From Nakamurella multipartita DSM 44233 (lineage in GTDB: Bacteria; Actinomycetota; Actinomycetes; Mycobacteriales; Nakamurellaceae), in contig NC_013235.1 in NCBI RefSeq assembly GCF_000024365.1, positions 2,976,001 to 3,040,000 of the forward strand: a DNA stretch of 64,000 bases. Reading direction: 5' to 3'. How positions within the stretch are numbered: the stretch's first letter is position 1; each line of letters opens with the position of its first letter. Shown one piece after another: positions 42,685 to 51,778 of this stretch. The position numbers were made by a program, and so were the translations under genes. The notes beneath the pieces were generated by a model, which saw nothing but the letters and a program-made list of their open reading frames with translations, searched no databases and had not been told where the DNA came from.

Positions 42685-42738
42685 TCGCCATCCACCCGAC
42701 GAAATGCAGGCTTTCCGTCCGGTGTCAGCAGGAGGTCA

Positions 42739-42765
42739 GTCAGCGCGACCCGCCGCGGCGCTGAC
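42739..42765 (-). terminator. Hairpin after the Tad pilus operon
   Basis: Perfect 8-bp inverted repeat, GTCAGCGC at 42739-42746 and GCGCTGAC at 42758-42765, about 50 nt after the prepilin peptidase stop on the minus strand and before the sigma gene. No T tract. Confidence 0.5.
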
Positions 42766-42815
42766 GGTCCGCTGGCATGTCAGCGGCCGACCCGGGCCGG
42801 TGCCCCCGGAGGCTG

Positions 42816-43535
42816 TCAAAGTCCCAGGAGACTGACCGCCGGAGTCGGCCCAGCCCTTGCTCGTGGGGAATCCCAACCCGGAGGTGTCAGAACCAGAGGA
42901 TGGCGACGGCTCCGCCGAAGATCGCCGGGCCCATGGGCACCTGCCCGGGTTCGGGCCACCGCTGCGTCGATCGGTACGCGGCTCAGGACGATCGCGGTGA
43001 CGATGGTCAACAACAGGGTCATGACCTGCGCCTGGGCCACCGCTGTCCAGCCCAGCGGTCCCACCATCGACGCGGCGAGCGCGGCGGCCCGCACGTCACC
43101 CTGGCCGAGCGCCGAAGGCGTGACGAACCGGATCACCAGGTAGCCGCCGCCGACCACGACCGCAGCCGCCGCTGCGCTCAGCAACAGGCCGGGGTTCCGG
43201 TCGACCACGGCGGACACGGTCAACGCGACGGCGACGGCGTGGGGATAGGTCAGTCGGGCGGGCAGCCGGTGGATCTGACCGTCGACGACGCTCAGGACAG
43301 CCCCGCCCGCAGCGAACAACCACCACGCGAGCGCCGGCCGCCCCGCCGAGGCCAGGGCGGTCAGGGCGACGGCGGTGATCGTCACGATCAGCGACCGGCG
43401 TCGGGTCACCGATCGCAGGCGCCACCAGGCTGTCGTGGTCGGGCCGGTCAACGCCGCCGACCATGACGCCAGGACCGGGCTGACCGCGACGGCCGCGGCC
43501 GCGGCGGTCAGTGCGGAGGCCAGGCCCGAGGTCAT
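42816..43535 (-). CDS. A24-type prepilin peptidase (TadV/CpaA-like)
   Basis: 239 residues with five to six hydrophobic helices. The two catalytic Asp motifs are present: VVDGQIHRLP near 80-90 and GQGDVR near 140-146. These integral-membrane aspartic proteases cut the leader of type IVb prepilins such as Flp and the TadE-like pseudopilins. A soluble Arg/Pro-rich tail follows. The start overlaps the stop of the LysM/BTAD gene (ATGA). It ends the pilus operon. Confidence 0.85.
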   Translation of the reverse strand: MTSGLASALTAAAAAVAVSPVLASWSAALTGPTTTAWWRLRSVTRRRSLIVTITAVALTALASAGRPALAWWLFAAGGAVLSVVDGQIHRLPARLTYPHAVAVALTVSAVVDRNPGLLLSAAAAAVVVGGGYLVIRFVTPSALGQGDVRAAALAASMVGPLGWTAVAQAQVMTLLLTIVTAIVLSRVPIDAAVARTRAGAHGPGDLRRSRRHPLVLTPPGWDSPRARAGPTPAVSLLGL

Positions 43536-46500
43536 GCGGCGGGCGGCAACCACTGACGGCGCAGCAGGACCTCGTAGGTGCGGGGCGGCAGGTCTTCTTC
43601 GACGTCCGCCCCGTGGTTGGCCATGATCCGTCGGATGTAGACGTCGGCCTGGGCGACCTGACCCTGGGCATGGCACACCGCCACCAGGTCGAGCAGCGGG
43701 GTGTCCTCGCTCGATCCGGCCCGCAGCGCGGTTTGCGCGGCGGCCGCGGCCTCCTCCGGTTCGCCGTGGGCGAGGTGGTGGGTTGCGACCAGGTGGGCCA
43801 GGTCGACGACCGCCGCCGACAGGTGGTGATCGATCGGGGTGTCGGCCAGCCACCCGTACCCGCCGGGGCGGCGCGCCGCCAGCGGCGGGCCGGTGACCAG
43901 TTCGAGGGCAGCGTGCAGGTCGGTCAGGCCGTTCGGGCCCCGGACCTGGCCGCGGACGCGGAGCCGGTCGAACAGGTCGACGTCCACCAGCACGGCCGGG
44001 CTCAGCCGGTACTCGGCGGCCGCCTTACCGGTGTTGCGGGGCAGGTAGTCCTCACCGGTGACCGGGTCCGTACCAAGAAGCTTGCGGAACTGGCTCAGAC
44101 TGGTGCGGACCTTGGACCGGACGGTCGTCTGGCTGACGATGTCGGGCTCGGTCGGCCACAGGTCGCTGGCGTAGCGGTCGATACCGACGCCCGCGGTTCG
44201 GGTGGCCAGGTACGCCGCGATCTCGACGTTGAACGCCGAGAATCGCGCGTTGCCGACCCGCACCGTCGGGCCACCGAACAGGGCGATGCGGGGCCGTGGG
44301 GTGTCCGGGTCGTGCCAGGCAGCAAAGTCCGCGTCGAGGCTGGTGTCGGCGGCTTCGGCGCGTTTCCGATGCTGCGATGACACCGCCGGTGCCAGGCACT
44401 GTAGGTCCCGCGTAGTGGTCGCCGTCGTCGCCAGGTAGGTGGAGTCGGGCTCCGCCAGCAGCGAGCCGGGTCGCGCGATCTCCTTCGGGCCAGAGTTGCC
44501 GCGCAGGTGAACCCGGCCGTCCTCGTGTGGGTCGCCGACCGGGGTGGGATCGGCGGCGAAGGACAGCAGCCGGGCGAGCCGATCCGCTTCGGCCTCCGGG
44601 ATCTGTTGTGCGATGAGGGTGGCGCCCAGTGCGGGAATGCTCAGCAGTCCGTCTTCGGTGACGCGCAGCTCCCATCGGGGGCGGGAGGCAGTTCCGGTGG
44701 CCTCGCCGACGGTCACGACGGCGACGGTCGATCGTGCGGGCTCCCGCCCCAGATCCACCGATTCGGCACCGGTGGCGGCGTCCGGTGCCGCGACCAGCAG
44801 GACCTGCGAGTTCCAGGCGTCGCCGGCGACGCCGCTGTTTCGCCCGGTGAGGACGTCCGTCCCCGTCGCCTGCATCGCGTCAGCCGTGGCGTCGCGGTGC
44901 CGACGCAGCCGGGCGAACGCCGTCGCCGCACTGTCCAGGTGGGTGAGACGTTCCGGGTGCATCGCGGCCAGTTCCCGACCGAAGCCCGTCATGGTCACCT
45001 CCACCGACTCGGACCACGAATTGTGGGCGAGTTCGGCGACCATCGAGCGGGCCAGCCCAAGCGCCGTTTTCCGGTCGCCCGACACGGTCAGGGCGCCGGC
45101 TCGTTCCAGGTCGATCAGCCAGTGCTCACCGGCCGGTGTGGAGCCGACGGTGACGAGCGTGGGGTAGGGCGGGGCGAGCCATCCGCGGCGCGCCGGCTGG
45201 TAGCCGGTCGGGTCGGTTCGCTGCAAGGTCCAGCGGTGGCCGTCATTGCTGCCGACCCATGCTCCGGCGGCATCGGCTCGTGGGGTGTGCAGCAGCAGCG
45301 TCAGGTCGCGGTCGGTCAGTACGGCGGCGGCGACGTCGGGCGGCGGTGAATCTCCGGCCGCGGACAGGTGGGCGATGCCGTGCAGCGCGTGGTGCAGGAA
45401 TTCCGCGTCAGGTGCGGCGGCTGATCCGGCGGCGAGGAGTGCGCGTTCCATCGCGACCAGGTCGTCGGGTGTCGCGGAGGGCGCATGCCCGGGTCGCCGA
45501 TGCCGGAACTGGCGTCGCCGGTAGCCGATCAGGGTGGCCAGGGCCAGTGCCGCGAGCACCCCGCCGGCTCCGGCGAACGCCGCGATCGGAACGGCCGGTG
45601 GGGTGGTGGTGGCCGAGTCGCCGTCAACCTCGCCGCGTTCGGGTTCCGCGGCCGGTGTTGCAGCTGGCTGCTCGGTGCTGGGGTCGGATGTCGGCGGAGC
45701 CGGAGGGATGTCAGCGGGCGCGGGTGCCGACGCTGACGGAGCGCCGGAGGTGGGGGGAGAGGTGTCAGTGGGCGGCTCATGGGTGTCAGCGGACGGGCCC
45801 TCGCCGCCGCCGGTCGGTCCGGCCGGCTCCGTTTGTGCAGGTGGAGGGACGTCTGCGGGATCGGGAAGGGCCAACTCCCAGCCGACGTGGATCAGGTCCG
45901 GGTCGGTGAGGGCATCCCCGTCCGGCTGGGCGACGCCGATGTTGGCAGCCAACAGTTTGTCGACGGTGATGCCATGGTCGGCGGCGATCCGCGAGAGGGT
46001 GTCCCCGGACCGAACGGTGACGGTCGGCCGGGTGACCCCGTCAGCAGTGCCGCTCGTCGGGATCGTGATGACCCAGCCGGGTTCGATCAGATCGGGGTCG
46101 GTGAAGACTTCGCCGCCGGGCTGGCTGCGTCCCTCGTTCGCCTGCCAGAGTTCGGTCCAGTCGCCACTGTCGTGCTCGGCGGCGATCCGGGTCAGCGTGT
46201 CGCCCGGTCGGACCACCACCTGAGTCGGGGCCGTCTCGGTCTCGTCGCCCGGAGGGGGCGGGAGCGGGGCGCCCGGATCGGCGGGGACGAGCACGGTCCA
46301 ACCGGGGCGCAGCATGATGCGTTCGGATGTCAGCGTGGTTCCGTCGGGCTGCGTTCGTCCGGCGTTGAGCGTCCAGAGGTCCCGCCACGCCGCACCGTCG
46401 CCGAGGTGCCGTTCGGCGAGGTCCCACCAGGTCCGCGCACCGTCCGCGGCGACAACGACGGTGGCGACCGCCGACGATGGGGTCGTCGGCCCGCCCCGAT

Positions 46501-46975
46501 CGGCCGGTGCGATGCTCGAAGCCGGCGTGGACGGCAGGGCCGCGGTCATCGCGAGCGCCTGCCCGGCGGGGGCGACGGAGCTGACGGTCACCGGCAGGAG
46601 CAGCAGGACACCGTTGACCAGGGCTCGGGCGAGCCACTGTTGCGAGGCCAGCACCGCGGGGATGCGGGCGGGCATCGGTGTTCGGCGGATCGCCGAGGCC
46701 AGCTCGACCAGGAACGCCACGGCGAACTGGGCCCACAGGATCCAGGCGAGGCACGCCAGGGCGGCCAGGATCACCTGGTTGCTGATGTCCCCGGCGACCA
46801 GGTCCGGCCAATGGCGCAGCGGGTTGCCGACGGCGGCCACCAGGAGCCACGGCAGGCCGCATAGCAGCGCCAGCGCGACCGTGGCTGAGATCACGGAACG
46901 TCCGATCCGCTGCAGCAGGTTCGGTGGGCGGGTCCGCCAGGAACTGACGGGTGCGGGCCGGTGTGATGTGCGCAT
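43532..46975 (-). CDS. Membrane protein with LysM repeats and C-terminal BTAD/SARP-like domain
   Basis: 1147 residues. Three to four hydrophobic helices lie in the first 150 residues. Two clear LysM repeats follow at about 250-306 and 317-367 (VVVRPGDTLTRIAAEHDSG, VTVRSGDTLSRIAADHG), with a weaker one near 172-235. A Pro/Ser/Thr-rich stretch leads to another helix near 460-485 (GAGGVLAALALATLIGYRRRQ). The C-terminal 200 residues contain a winged helix (VRSKVRTSLSQFRKLLG) and TPR-like BTAD helices as in SARP regulators. Proteins of this make-up accompany actinobacterial Tad loci. It may link cell-wall binding to pilus assembly or signalling. Confidence 0.8.
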   Translation of the reverse strand: MRTSHRPAPVSSWRTRPPNLLQRIGRSVISATVALALLCGLPWLLVAAVGNPLRHWPDLVAGDISNQVILAALACLAWILWAQFAVAFLVELASAIRRTPMPARIPAVLASQQWLARALVNGVLLLLPVTVSSVAPAGQALAMTAALPSTPASSIAPADRGGPTTPSSAVATVVVAADGARTWWDLAERHLGDGAAWRDLWTLNAGRTQPDGTTLTSERIMLRPGWTVLVPADPGAPLPPPPGDETETAPTQVVVRPGDTLTRIAAEHDSGDWTELWQANEGRSQPGGEVFTDPDLIEPGWVITIPTSGTADGVTRPTVTVRSGDTLSRIAADHGITVDKLLAANIGVAQPDGDALTDPDLIHVGWELALPDPADVPPPAQTEPAGPTGGGEGPSADTHEPPTDTSPPTSGAPSASAPAPADIPPAPPTSDPSTEQPAATPAAEPERGEVDGDSATTTPPAVPIAAFAGAGGVLAALALATLIGYRRRQFRHRRPGHAPSATPDDLVAMERALLAAGSAAAPDAEFLHHALHGIAHLSAAGDSPPPDVAAAVLTDRDLTLLLHTPRADAAGAWVGSNDGHRWTLQRTDPTGYQPARRGWLAPPYPTLVTVGSTPAGEHWLIDLERAGALTVSGDRKTALGLARSMVAELAHNSWSESVEVTMTGFGRELAAMHPERLTHLDSAATAFARLRRHRDATADAMQATGTDVLTGRNSGVAGDAWNSQVLLVAAPDAATGAESVDLGREPARSTVAVVTVGEATGTASRPRWELRVTEDGLLSIPALGATLIAQQIPEAEADRLARLLSFAADPTPVGDPHEDGRVHLRGNSGPKEIARPGSLLAEPDSTYLATTATTTRDLQCLAPAVSSQHRKRAEAADTSLDADFAAWHDPDTPRPRIALFGGPTVRVGNARFSAFNVEIAAYLATRTAGVGIDRYASDLWPTEPDIVSQTTVRSKVRTSLSQFRKLLGTDPVTGEDYLPRNTGKAAAEYRLSPAVLVDVDLFDRLRVRGQVRGPNGLTDLHAALELVTGPPLAARRPGGYGWLADTPIDHHLSAAVVDLAHLVATHHLAHGEPEEAAAAAQTALRAGSSEDTPLLDLVAVCHAQGQVAQADVYIRRIMANHGADVEEDLPPRTYEVLLRRQWLPPAA

Positions 46976-46977
46976 CC

Positions 46978-47442
46978 TCAGGGTGCTCCAGTGGTCATGC
47001 CGTGCAGGGGGATGGCCGTGGCACTGGCTTCGCCGCCGACTTCGTCGATCCCGATCAGGGTCAGCACGGCGGTTCTGTCGGTGGCCCGGGCCGTCACCGT
47101 GACCTGCGCGCCGGAGATCTGGACCTCGCCGGACACCCCGGCCGCGGCCAGGACCCGGTTGGCCGCCGCGCGCGCCTGCGCCGGGTTCGCGGTGAAGCCG
47201 CTCGGGGACGTCGACCGCAGGGAGGACTGATCCAACGCGTCGGCGCCGGCCCGCGCGGCCTGGGCCGCGGAGTCGGCGGCGCGACCACGCGCCGCCAGGG
47301 CTGTCCCGCCGTCCAGCACCAGTCCGGCGAGCACCAGTAGCGCCACGACGGTGCCGAGCAGCCAGGCGGTCACCGAACCTCGGTCGGCATCGTCGGCATC
47401 GTCGGCGCCGGCGGCATCCAACGGCGTGTCGACCTTCCTCAT
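46978..47442 (-). CDS. TadE/Rv3654c-like pseudopilin
   Basis: 154 residues. A short N-terminus with DRGSVTAWLLG precedes a hydrophobic helix at about 25-48, as in TadE-family pseudopilins, but the Glu at position 5 of the mature form is missing. The rest is an outer domain with Ala-rich helix and strands (EVQISGAQVTVTARATD). Coupled to the upstream TadE gene by a 4-base overlap. Confidence 0.7.
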   Translation of the reverse strand: MRKVDTPLDAAGADDADDADRGSVTAWLLGTVVALLVLAGLVLDGGTALAARGRAADSAAQAARAGADALDQSSLRSTSPSGFTANPAQARAAANRVLAAAGVSGEVQISGAQVTVTARATDRTAVLTLIGIDEVGGEASATAIPLHGMTTGAP

Positions 47443-47921
47443 GGCTCGGTTCCGGTGACGGTGTACTGCCGATAGGTCTCCAGGGGCGCGGTTGCGGCCC
47501 GGGTCAGCGTGATGTCGCCGGGGAGCCCGGGGATCGCCAACGACGATAGGTCGGCGGTGCACGAGACGGTGACGGTCACCTGCCCGCCGGCGCGGAACGC
47601 CGCGGTGTCGACGACCGTTTCCACCGACCCGCAGGACAGTCCGGCATCGGCGAGGGAAGCGGTTGCCGCCGCCTGGGCCCGGTCGGCGGCTCCGGCCGGT
47701 GATGCGGCCAATGAAGCGGACCTCGCGGCCGATCCGGCGGCCGCTTGAACGAGTTGACGCCCATGCCCGATCCGACCGAACGCGACGACCAACAGCACCA
47801 GCGCGACGAGCAGGGACGCAAGGACGCACAGTTCCAACGATGCCGAACCGCGGTCTCGATGCGGCGGCGCGCCGCCGCGCCAGCCGTCGGGCCGCAACCA
47901 CCCGGTGCCGGTGGGGGTCAT
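47439..47921 (-). CDS. TadE-like pseudopilin
   Basis: 160 residues. DRGSASLELCVLASLLVALVL at about 23-43 has the class III prepilin pattern: Gly followed by small residues, Glu and a long hydrophobic helix. A Cys pair lies in the outer domain (LSCGSVE and VSCTADL). It would be cut by the A24 peptidase of the same operon. 4-base overlaps with both neighbours. Confidence 0.8.
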   Translation of the reverse strand: MTPTGTGWLRPDGWRGGAPPHRDRGSASLELCVLASLLVALVLLVVAFGRIGHGRQLVQAAAGSAARSASLAASPAGAADRAQAAATASLADAGLSCGSVETVVDTAAFRAGGQVTVTVSCTADLSSLAIPGLPGDITLTRAATAPLETYRQYTVTGTEP

Positions 47922-48352
47922 GGCGTCGCCGGGGTGAACGCCTCGACCGGACTGGTTGCTTGTTCGTCGACTGTGAAGGTGGCGAACGGCACGATGGTAA
48001 GCACCTCGGCGTGAACCGACGCGGCCGCCTGCGTGCCCCCGCGGTCCACGTGGACCGAAGCGCGGGGCAACAGTCGGGGCGCCACCACCGCGATGTACCC
48101 GGCTCCAGCCGACTGGCCCGCAGCTGCCGTGCTCTGGTACGCCGCGGCGGTCCGGGCAGCGGACTGGGCGGCCGCCTGGGCAAGGTGCCGGCCGTGCCAG
48201 ACCATGACGAACTGGACCACGAGCAGGGTCAGAACGACCACCAGCGGGAGAATGACAACTGCATCCAGGGAGGCGGAGCCTCGGTCCCCGTCGTTGTGCC
48301 GACGTCCGGTTTGCGGTCGTGGCCCCCACGGGGATTTCACCGGCCGGATCAC
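47918..48352 (-). CDS. TadE-like pseudopilin
   Basis: 144 residues from GTG 48352, which overlaps the pilin stop (GTGA). DRGSASLDAVVILPLVVVL near 23-41 has Asp in place of the usual Glu five residues after Gly. An Ala-rich amphipathic helix (RHLAQAAAQSAARTAAAYQS) follows, as in TadE and TadG proteins. Confidence 0.75.
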   Translation of the reverse strand: MIRPVKSPWGPRPQTGRRHNDGDRGSASLDAVVILPLVVVLTLLVVQFVMVWHGRHLAQAAAQSAARTAAAYQSTAAAGQSAGAGYIAVVAPRLLPRASVHVDRGGTQAAASVHAEVLTIVPFATFTVDEQATSPVEAFTPATP

Positions 48353-48558
48353 TGGAGAACGACGTCGTTGACCTTCCCGAAGACCCAGTCCTTCAGGAGC
48401 AGGCCGACGCCGACCGCAATCACCAATACGACTCCCCAGATCACCGCGGTCTCCATGGAAACGGCGCCTCGGTCGCGTTCCTCCGCGCTGTCCGCGCGCA
48501 GTGCCACCATGTGCGCGACGAGCCAGGCGTAGGCGCGATCGATTTTCTCTTGGACCAT
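48349..48558 (-). CDS. flp: Flp-type major pilin candidate
   Basis: 69 residues. ATG 48558 has AAGGG 7 nt upstream; an ATG at 48576 is also in frame. A long leader of about 32 charged residues precedes RGAVSMETAVIWGVVLVIAVG, the class III prepilin processing site with Glu five residues after the Gly and a hydrophobic helix. The mature form would be about 38 residues, in the size range of Flp pilins. It lies between TadC and the TadE-like genes, with a 42-nt gap upstream, the largest inside the operon. Confidence 0.75.
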   Translation of the reverse strand: MVQEKIDRAYAWLVAHMVALRADSAEERDRGAVSMETAVIWGVVLVIAVGVGLLLKDWVFGKVNDVVLQ

Positions 48559-48600
48559 GGTGTTTCCCTTCGTCATGCCCTTCTGGATTTCTTGGTCGAG

Positions 48601-49518
48601 TCATGAATTGAGGATCACGGCGAATGCCGGATATCCGATGAAGATGATGAAGCCGAATGCGACGAGGATCTGCGCGAGTCGCATGCTCTGGTCTGCCTTG
48701 CCGGCGTTTCCCTGCAGATCGGCCAATTCCCGCCGCCGCATGGTCTGCGCGCGGGCGGCCAGGGTCGACCGCACCCGCGCGCCGTCGTGGGCGACCAGTT
48801 CGATCATGCCGCCCAGATCCCGCAGTTCCGGGACACCGATTCTGGAGCCGAGATCCGACAGTGCGACCCACGGTGAACGGCCGCCTCTGGCCGCCCGGTA
48901 CAGGGTGTCCCGGATCAGCAGGAACGGCCAGCTGGCGCCGACCCGTGCGGCCGTGGGCAGGGCCTCGGCCGGCGCCGCTGATCCGGCCATCTCCAGGGAC
49001 GTCAGGTCCAGATACGCGCCCAGCGCGTGACGGAACTCGACCCGGCGGCCATGCGCCTCCCGCCGGATCCGGAGGTCAGGGATGAAGAAGCCGATTGCCG
49101 CGCAGGCGATCGCGGCAGCGACCATTGACCCCGCCGGAATGTGGAATCCGGCCCAGCCGGAGGCCACCACCGTGAGGCCTACGCCCAGGACCGGGCCGGC
49201 CACCGCCAGGATCAGCTTTCGACCCAGCACCACCGGCAGGCTTCCGGCGGTGATCGCCAAGTCCTGCCGAAGGGCGGCGTAACCGACGCCCAGACGATCG
49301 GACCGCAAAGCGAACCACTCGCCGACACGACCCGCGAGGCTGTCCCACCCGCCGGCGAGCCGGTCGAAAGCAACGGGTTCGACATCGGCGCTGACGGCGT
49401 GCCGGGCGTCGAGCAGCGCGAGTTCGACGACCGGTGCGGTGCGGGGAGCGGCGAGCCGGAGCAGCAGGACGAACAGCGACGCGCCCATGACGGCGCCGAC
49501 GAGCATCGCGGTGATCAT
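48601..49518 (-). CDS. tadC: TadC pilus assembly membrane platform protein
   Basis: 305 residues of the GspF/TadC type: an N-terminal helix (1-22), two central helices near 105-155, a cytoplasmic T2SSF domain with conserved helices (LGAYLDLTSLEMAGSAAPAEALPTA), and a C-terminal helix near 280-300. Forms the inner-membrane platform with TadB. Coupled to tadB by 4 bases. Confidence 0.88.
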   Translation of the reverse strand: MITAMLVGAVMGASLFVLLLRLAAPRTAPVVELALLDARHAVSADVEPVAFDRLAGGWDSLAGRVGEWFALRSDRLGVGYAALRQDLAITAGSLPVVLGRKLILAVAGPVLGVGLTVVASGWAGFHIPAGSMVAAAIACAAIGFFIPDLRIRREAHGRRVEFRHALGAYLDLTSLEMAGSAAPAEALPTAARVGASWPFLLIRDTLYRAARGGRSPWVALSDLGSRIGVPELRDLGGMIELVAHDGARVRSTLAARAQTMRRRELADLQGNAGKADQSMRLAQILVAFGFIIFIGYPAFAVILNS

Positions 49519-50423
49519 CTGACCACCGCAGCCGTTGACCGGTCGGATTCCGACGTGTGGGCGGGCCCCGAGGGGCGCTGGAGGAACCGGGCAACCGGGC
49601 GTTGATCGGCAAGCCGGCGCAGCCACGCGAACGCCGCCGCGAAGATACCGACGACGATCGCCAACACCACCTGGCCGGACAGCGTCGAGTAGGGCCGGAC
49701 ATAATCGCCGCCGAACACCACCAGCAGCCCCGCGAAGACAACAGTGACCACCACGATGATCTGCGTCCCTCGGCGGATCTCGGCGCGGTCGGCAAAGATG
49801 CGGCGGCGCATCTCCAGCTCCTCGCGGGCGGTCGTCGCCAAGCTGCTCAACCGCTGCTGCAGCCCGTCGCCGCGCCGCTTGGCCGACAGCACCAGTTCGG
49901 CGATCACCAGGTCCGCCGACGGATCGTTCAGCTCGTCCGCCAACATCACCAGCGCCCGATCGACCGGGACCCGGGCCCGAATCTGACCGACCAACCGCAG
50001 CAGGGCCGGTCGGATGAGCGGCGATGCGTGCACCGCGCTGGACGGCAGAGCGTTCTCCAGACTGTGGTGACCGGCGATGGTGTCGCGCAACGATTCGGTC
50101 CACGCCACCAGTGCGTCCAGGCGGGCGATCTGCCGTTGTTCGGCCTGCACCCCGCCGACCAGCCGCGGCCAGGCCCAGATCAGTCCACCCGCCGCGGCCG
50201 CAGCCACCGGCCAACCCGTCAGCGCCAGCACGCCGATCGCCGCGAGGGCCCCGCCGACCACGCGGATGGACATGCTGGGCGACCGGATCGCCGCGAACAA
50301 CCTGGACCACGACGTCGGATCGGACGACCGGACGGGCCGCCGCATCGAACCGGCGACCATCAGCAGGATGCCCGCCCCGATGCCCGCGCCGAGCAGCACC
50401 GGCAGCCATGCCTGCCCGATCAT
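49515..50423 (-). CDS. tadB: TadB pilus assembly membrane platform protein
   Basis: 302 residues. N-terminal helix, two more near 55-85, a T2SSF domain in the middle (LVAWTESLRDTIAGHHSLENAL is the typical helix pair) and two C-terminal helices near 222-268. Pairs with TadC. Overlaps the ATPase gene by 4 bases. Confidence 0.88.
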   Translation of the reverse strand: MIGQAWLPVLLGAGIGAGILLMVAGSMRRPVRSSDPTSWSRLFAAIRSPSMSIRVVGGALAAIGVLALTGWPVAAAAAGGLIWAWPRLVGGVQAEQRQIARLDALVAWTESLRDTIAGHHSLENALPSSAVHASPLIRPALLRLVGQIRARVPVDRALVMLADELNDPSADLVIAELVLSAKRRGDGLQQRLSSLATTAREELEMRRRIFADRAEIRRGTQIIVVVTVVFAGLLVVFGGDYVRPYSTLSGQVVLAIVVGIFAAAFAWLRRLADQRPVARFLQRPSGPAHTSESDRSTAAVVR

Positions 50424-51778
50424 GCGGACCTCGCGCGGATCACCGGCGGATACGAGTGGTGTCCGGCGGTGTCGTCGTAGCCGGCGTCGGCGAGTTCGAC
50501 GCCGCGGTCCAAACCGAGCGCGACGTCATCGACGCGGATCGCTCGACCGTCGAATGGTGAGGCCGCGAAGATCGTCGACGACGCGACCTGGCCGTCCGGT
50601 GCTCCCGCCACTTCCAGCACCTGGGTGACGCACCGTCGCCCGCCCAGCAGACGGTTCTTGCCGATGAACACGACGAAGTCGACGGCGCCGGCGATCAGGC
50701 TCTGCGCGACCGGGAAGTCCACTCGCTCGTACTGCCCGGCATACTGGGCGAGCTTGTTGAAAACGTCTGCGGCGCTGCGGGCGTGCAGGGTCGACAGGCT
50801 GCCGTTGTTGCCCTGGCTCATGGCCGAAAGCATCTCAACGACCTCAGGCCCCAGGACCTCGCCGACGATGACGCGGCTGGGATTGTGTCGCCTGGTACGC
50901 CGCACCAGTTCCCGGATGGTCAGTCCACCGGAGCCGTCCGGGTCGGGCAGAACCTCCTCGAGTTCGACGACGTCGGCGTGCAGGTCGGGATGGCGCCGCA
51001 ACCCAAGTTCCAGCGCCCGCTCGACGGTGATGAGCCGCTCGTCCGGCTCGATGCAATTGATCAGCGCGCGCAGCAGGGTGGTCTTGCCGGCGTCCGTCGC
51101 CCCGCCGATCACGATGTTCATCCGGGCCCGCACGCAGGCTTCCAGGAAGCACGCCAACCGCTCGTCGATCGTGCCCAGGTCCACCAGGTCTGACAGGAAC
51201 ATCTGCGGGAACCGGTTGCGGCGGATACTGACGATCGGCCGTTCGGAGGCGGCCATGACCGCCGACAGGCGCGACCCGTCGGGCAGCCGCAGGTCCAGTT
51301 CCGGGCTGGCGCGGGTGAACGGGCGCGCGTTGATCCCGGCGTAGCTGGCCAGGTTCTGGATGATCCCGATCAGTTCGTCGTCCGACCCGGCGATGGGCGC
51401 GCCGCGGACCTTGCCCCGGGCGTCGCCGAAGGTGATGAAAACCTCGTCCGATCCGTTGATGTCGATGTTCTCGATGTCCGAGTCGTCCAACAGCTCCTGG
51501 AGTTCGCCCGCCCGGTACATCGCCGCGTCGACCGCCGCGATCAGCCGAAGATCGAATCCCTCGTCGGTCGGGAGCTCGTGGCCGGCGGAGAGCAGATCGG
51601 CCAGGTACCGCTGCACCTCGCTGGTGATCAGGCTGTGCGCCAACTGTTGCTCGTCGGCGCCCCGCAGTTCCGGGCTACCGTGCCGCTCCCGTTCCTGCTT
51701 GGTCCGGGTCATCCGGTCCGCGACCCGCTCCCGCAGCAGGCGCACCACGTCATAGTCGAACACCGATGTCGCCGTCAT
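50420..51778 (-). CDS. cpaF: CpaF/TadA secretion ATPase
   Basis: 452 residues. An N-terminal domain with helices precedes DDSDIENIDINGSDEVFI near 100. The motor has Walker A GGATDAGKTTLL near 228-239, an Asp box with paired Glu residues (VVELEEVLPDP), Walker B (SRVIVGEVLGPEVVEML) and a His box (GSLSTLHARSA). This is the standard order for TadA/CpaF hexameric ATPases that drive Flp pilus assembly. ATGA overlap with the CpaE-like gene. Confidence 0.93.
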   Translation of the reverse strand: MTATSVFDYDVVRLLRERVADRMTRTKQERERHGSPELRGADEQQLAHSLITSEVQRYLADLLSAGHELPTDEGFDLRLIAAVDAAMYRAGELQELLDDSDIENIDINGSDEVFITFGDARGKVRGAPIAGSDDELIGIIQNLASYAGINARPFTRASPELDLRLPDGSRLSAVMAASERPIVSIRRNRFPQMFLSDLVDLGTIDERLACFLEACVRARMNIVIGGATDAGKTTLLRALINCIEPDERLITVERALELGLRRHPDLHADVVELEEVLPDPDGSGGLTIRELVRRTRRHNPSRVIVGEVLGPEVVEMLSAMSQGNNGSLSTLHARSAADVFNKLAQYAGQYERVDFPVAQSLIAGAVDFVVFIGKNRLLGGRRCVTQVLEVAGAPDGQVASSTIFAASPFDGRAIRVDDVALGLDRGVELADAGYDDTAGHHSYPPVIRARSA

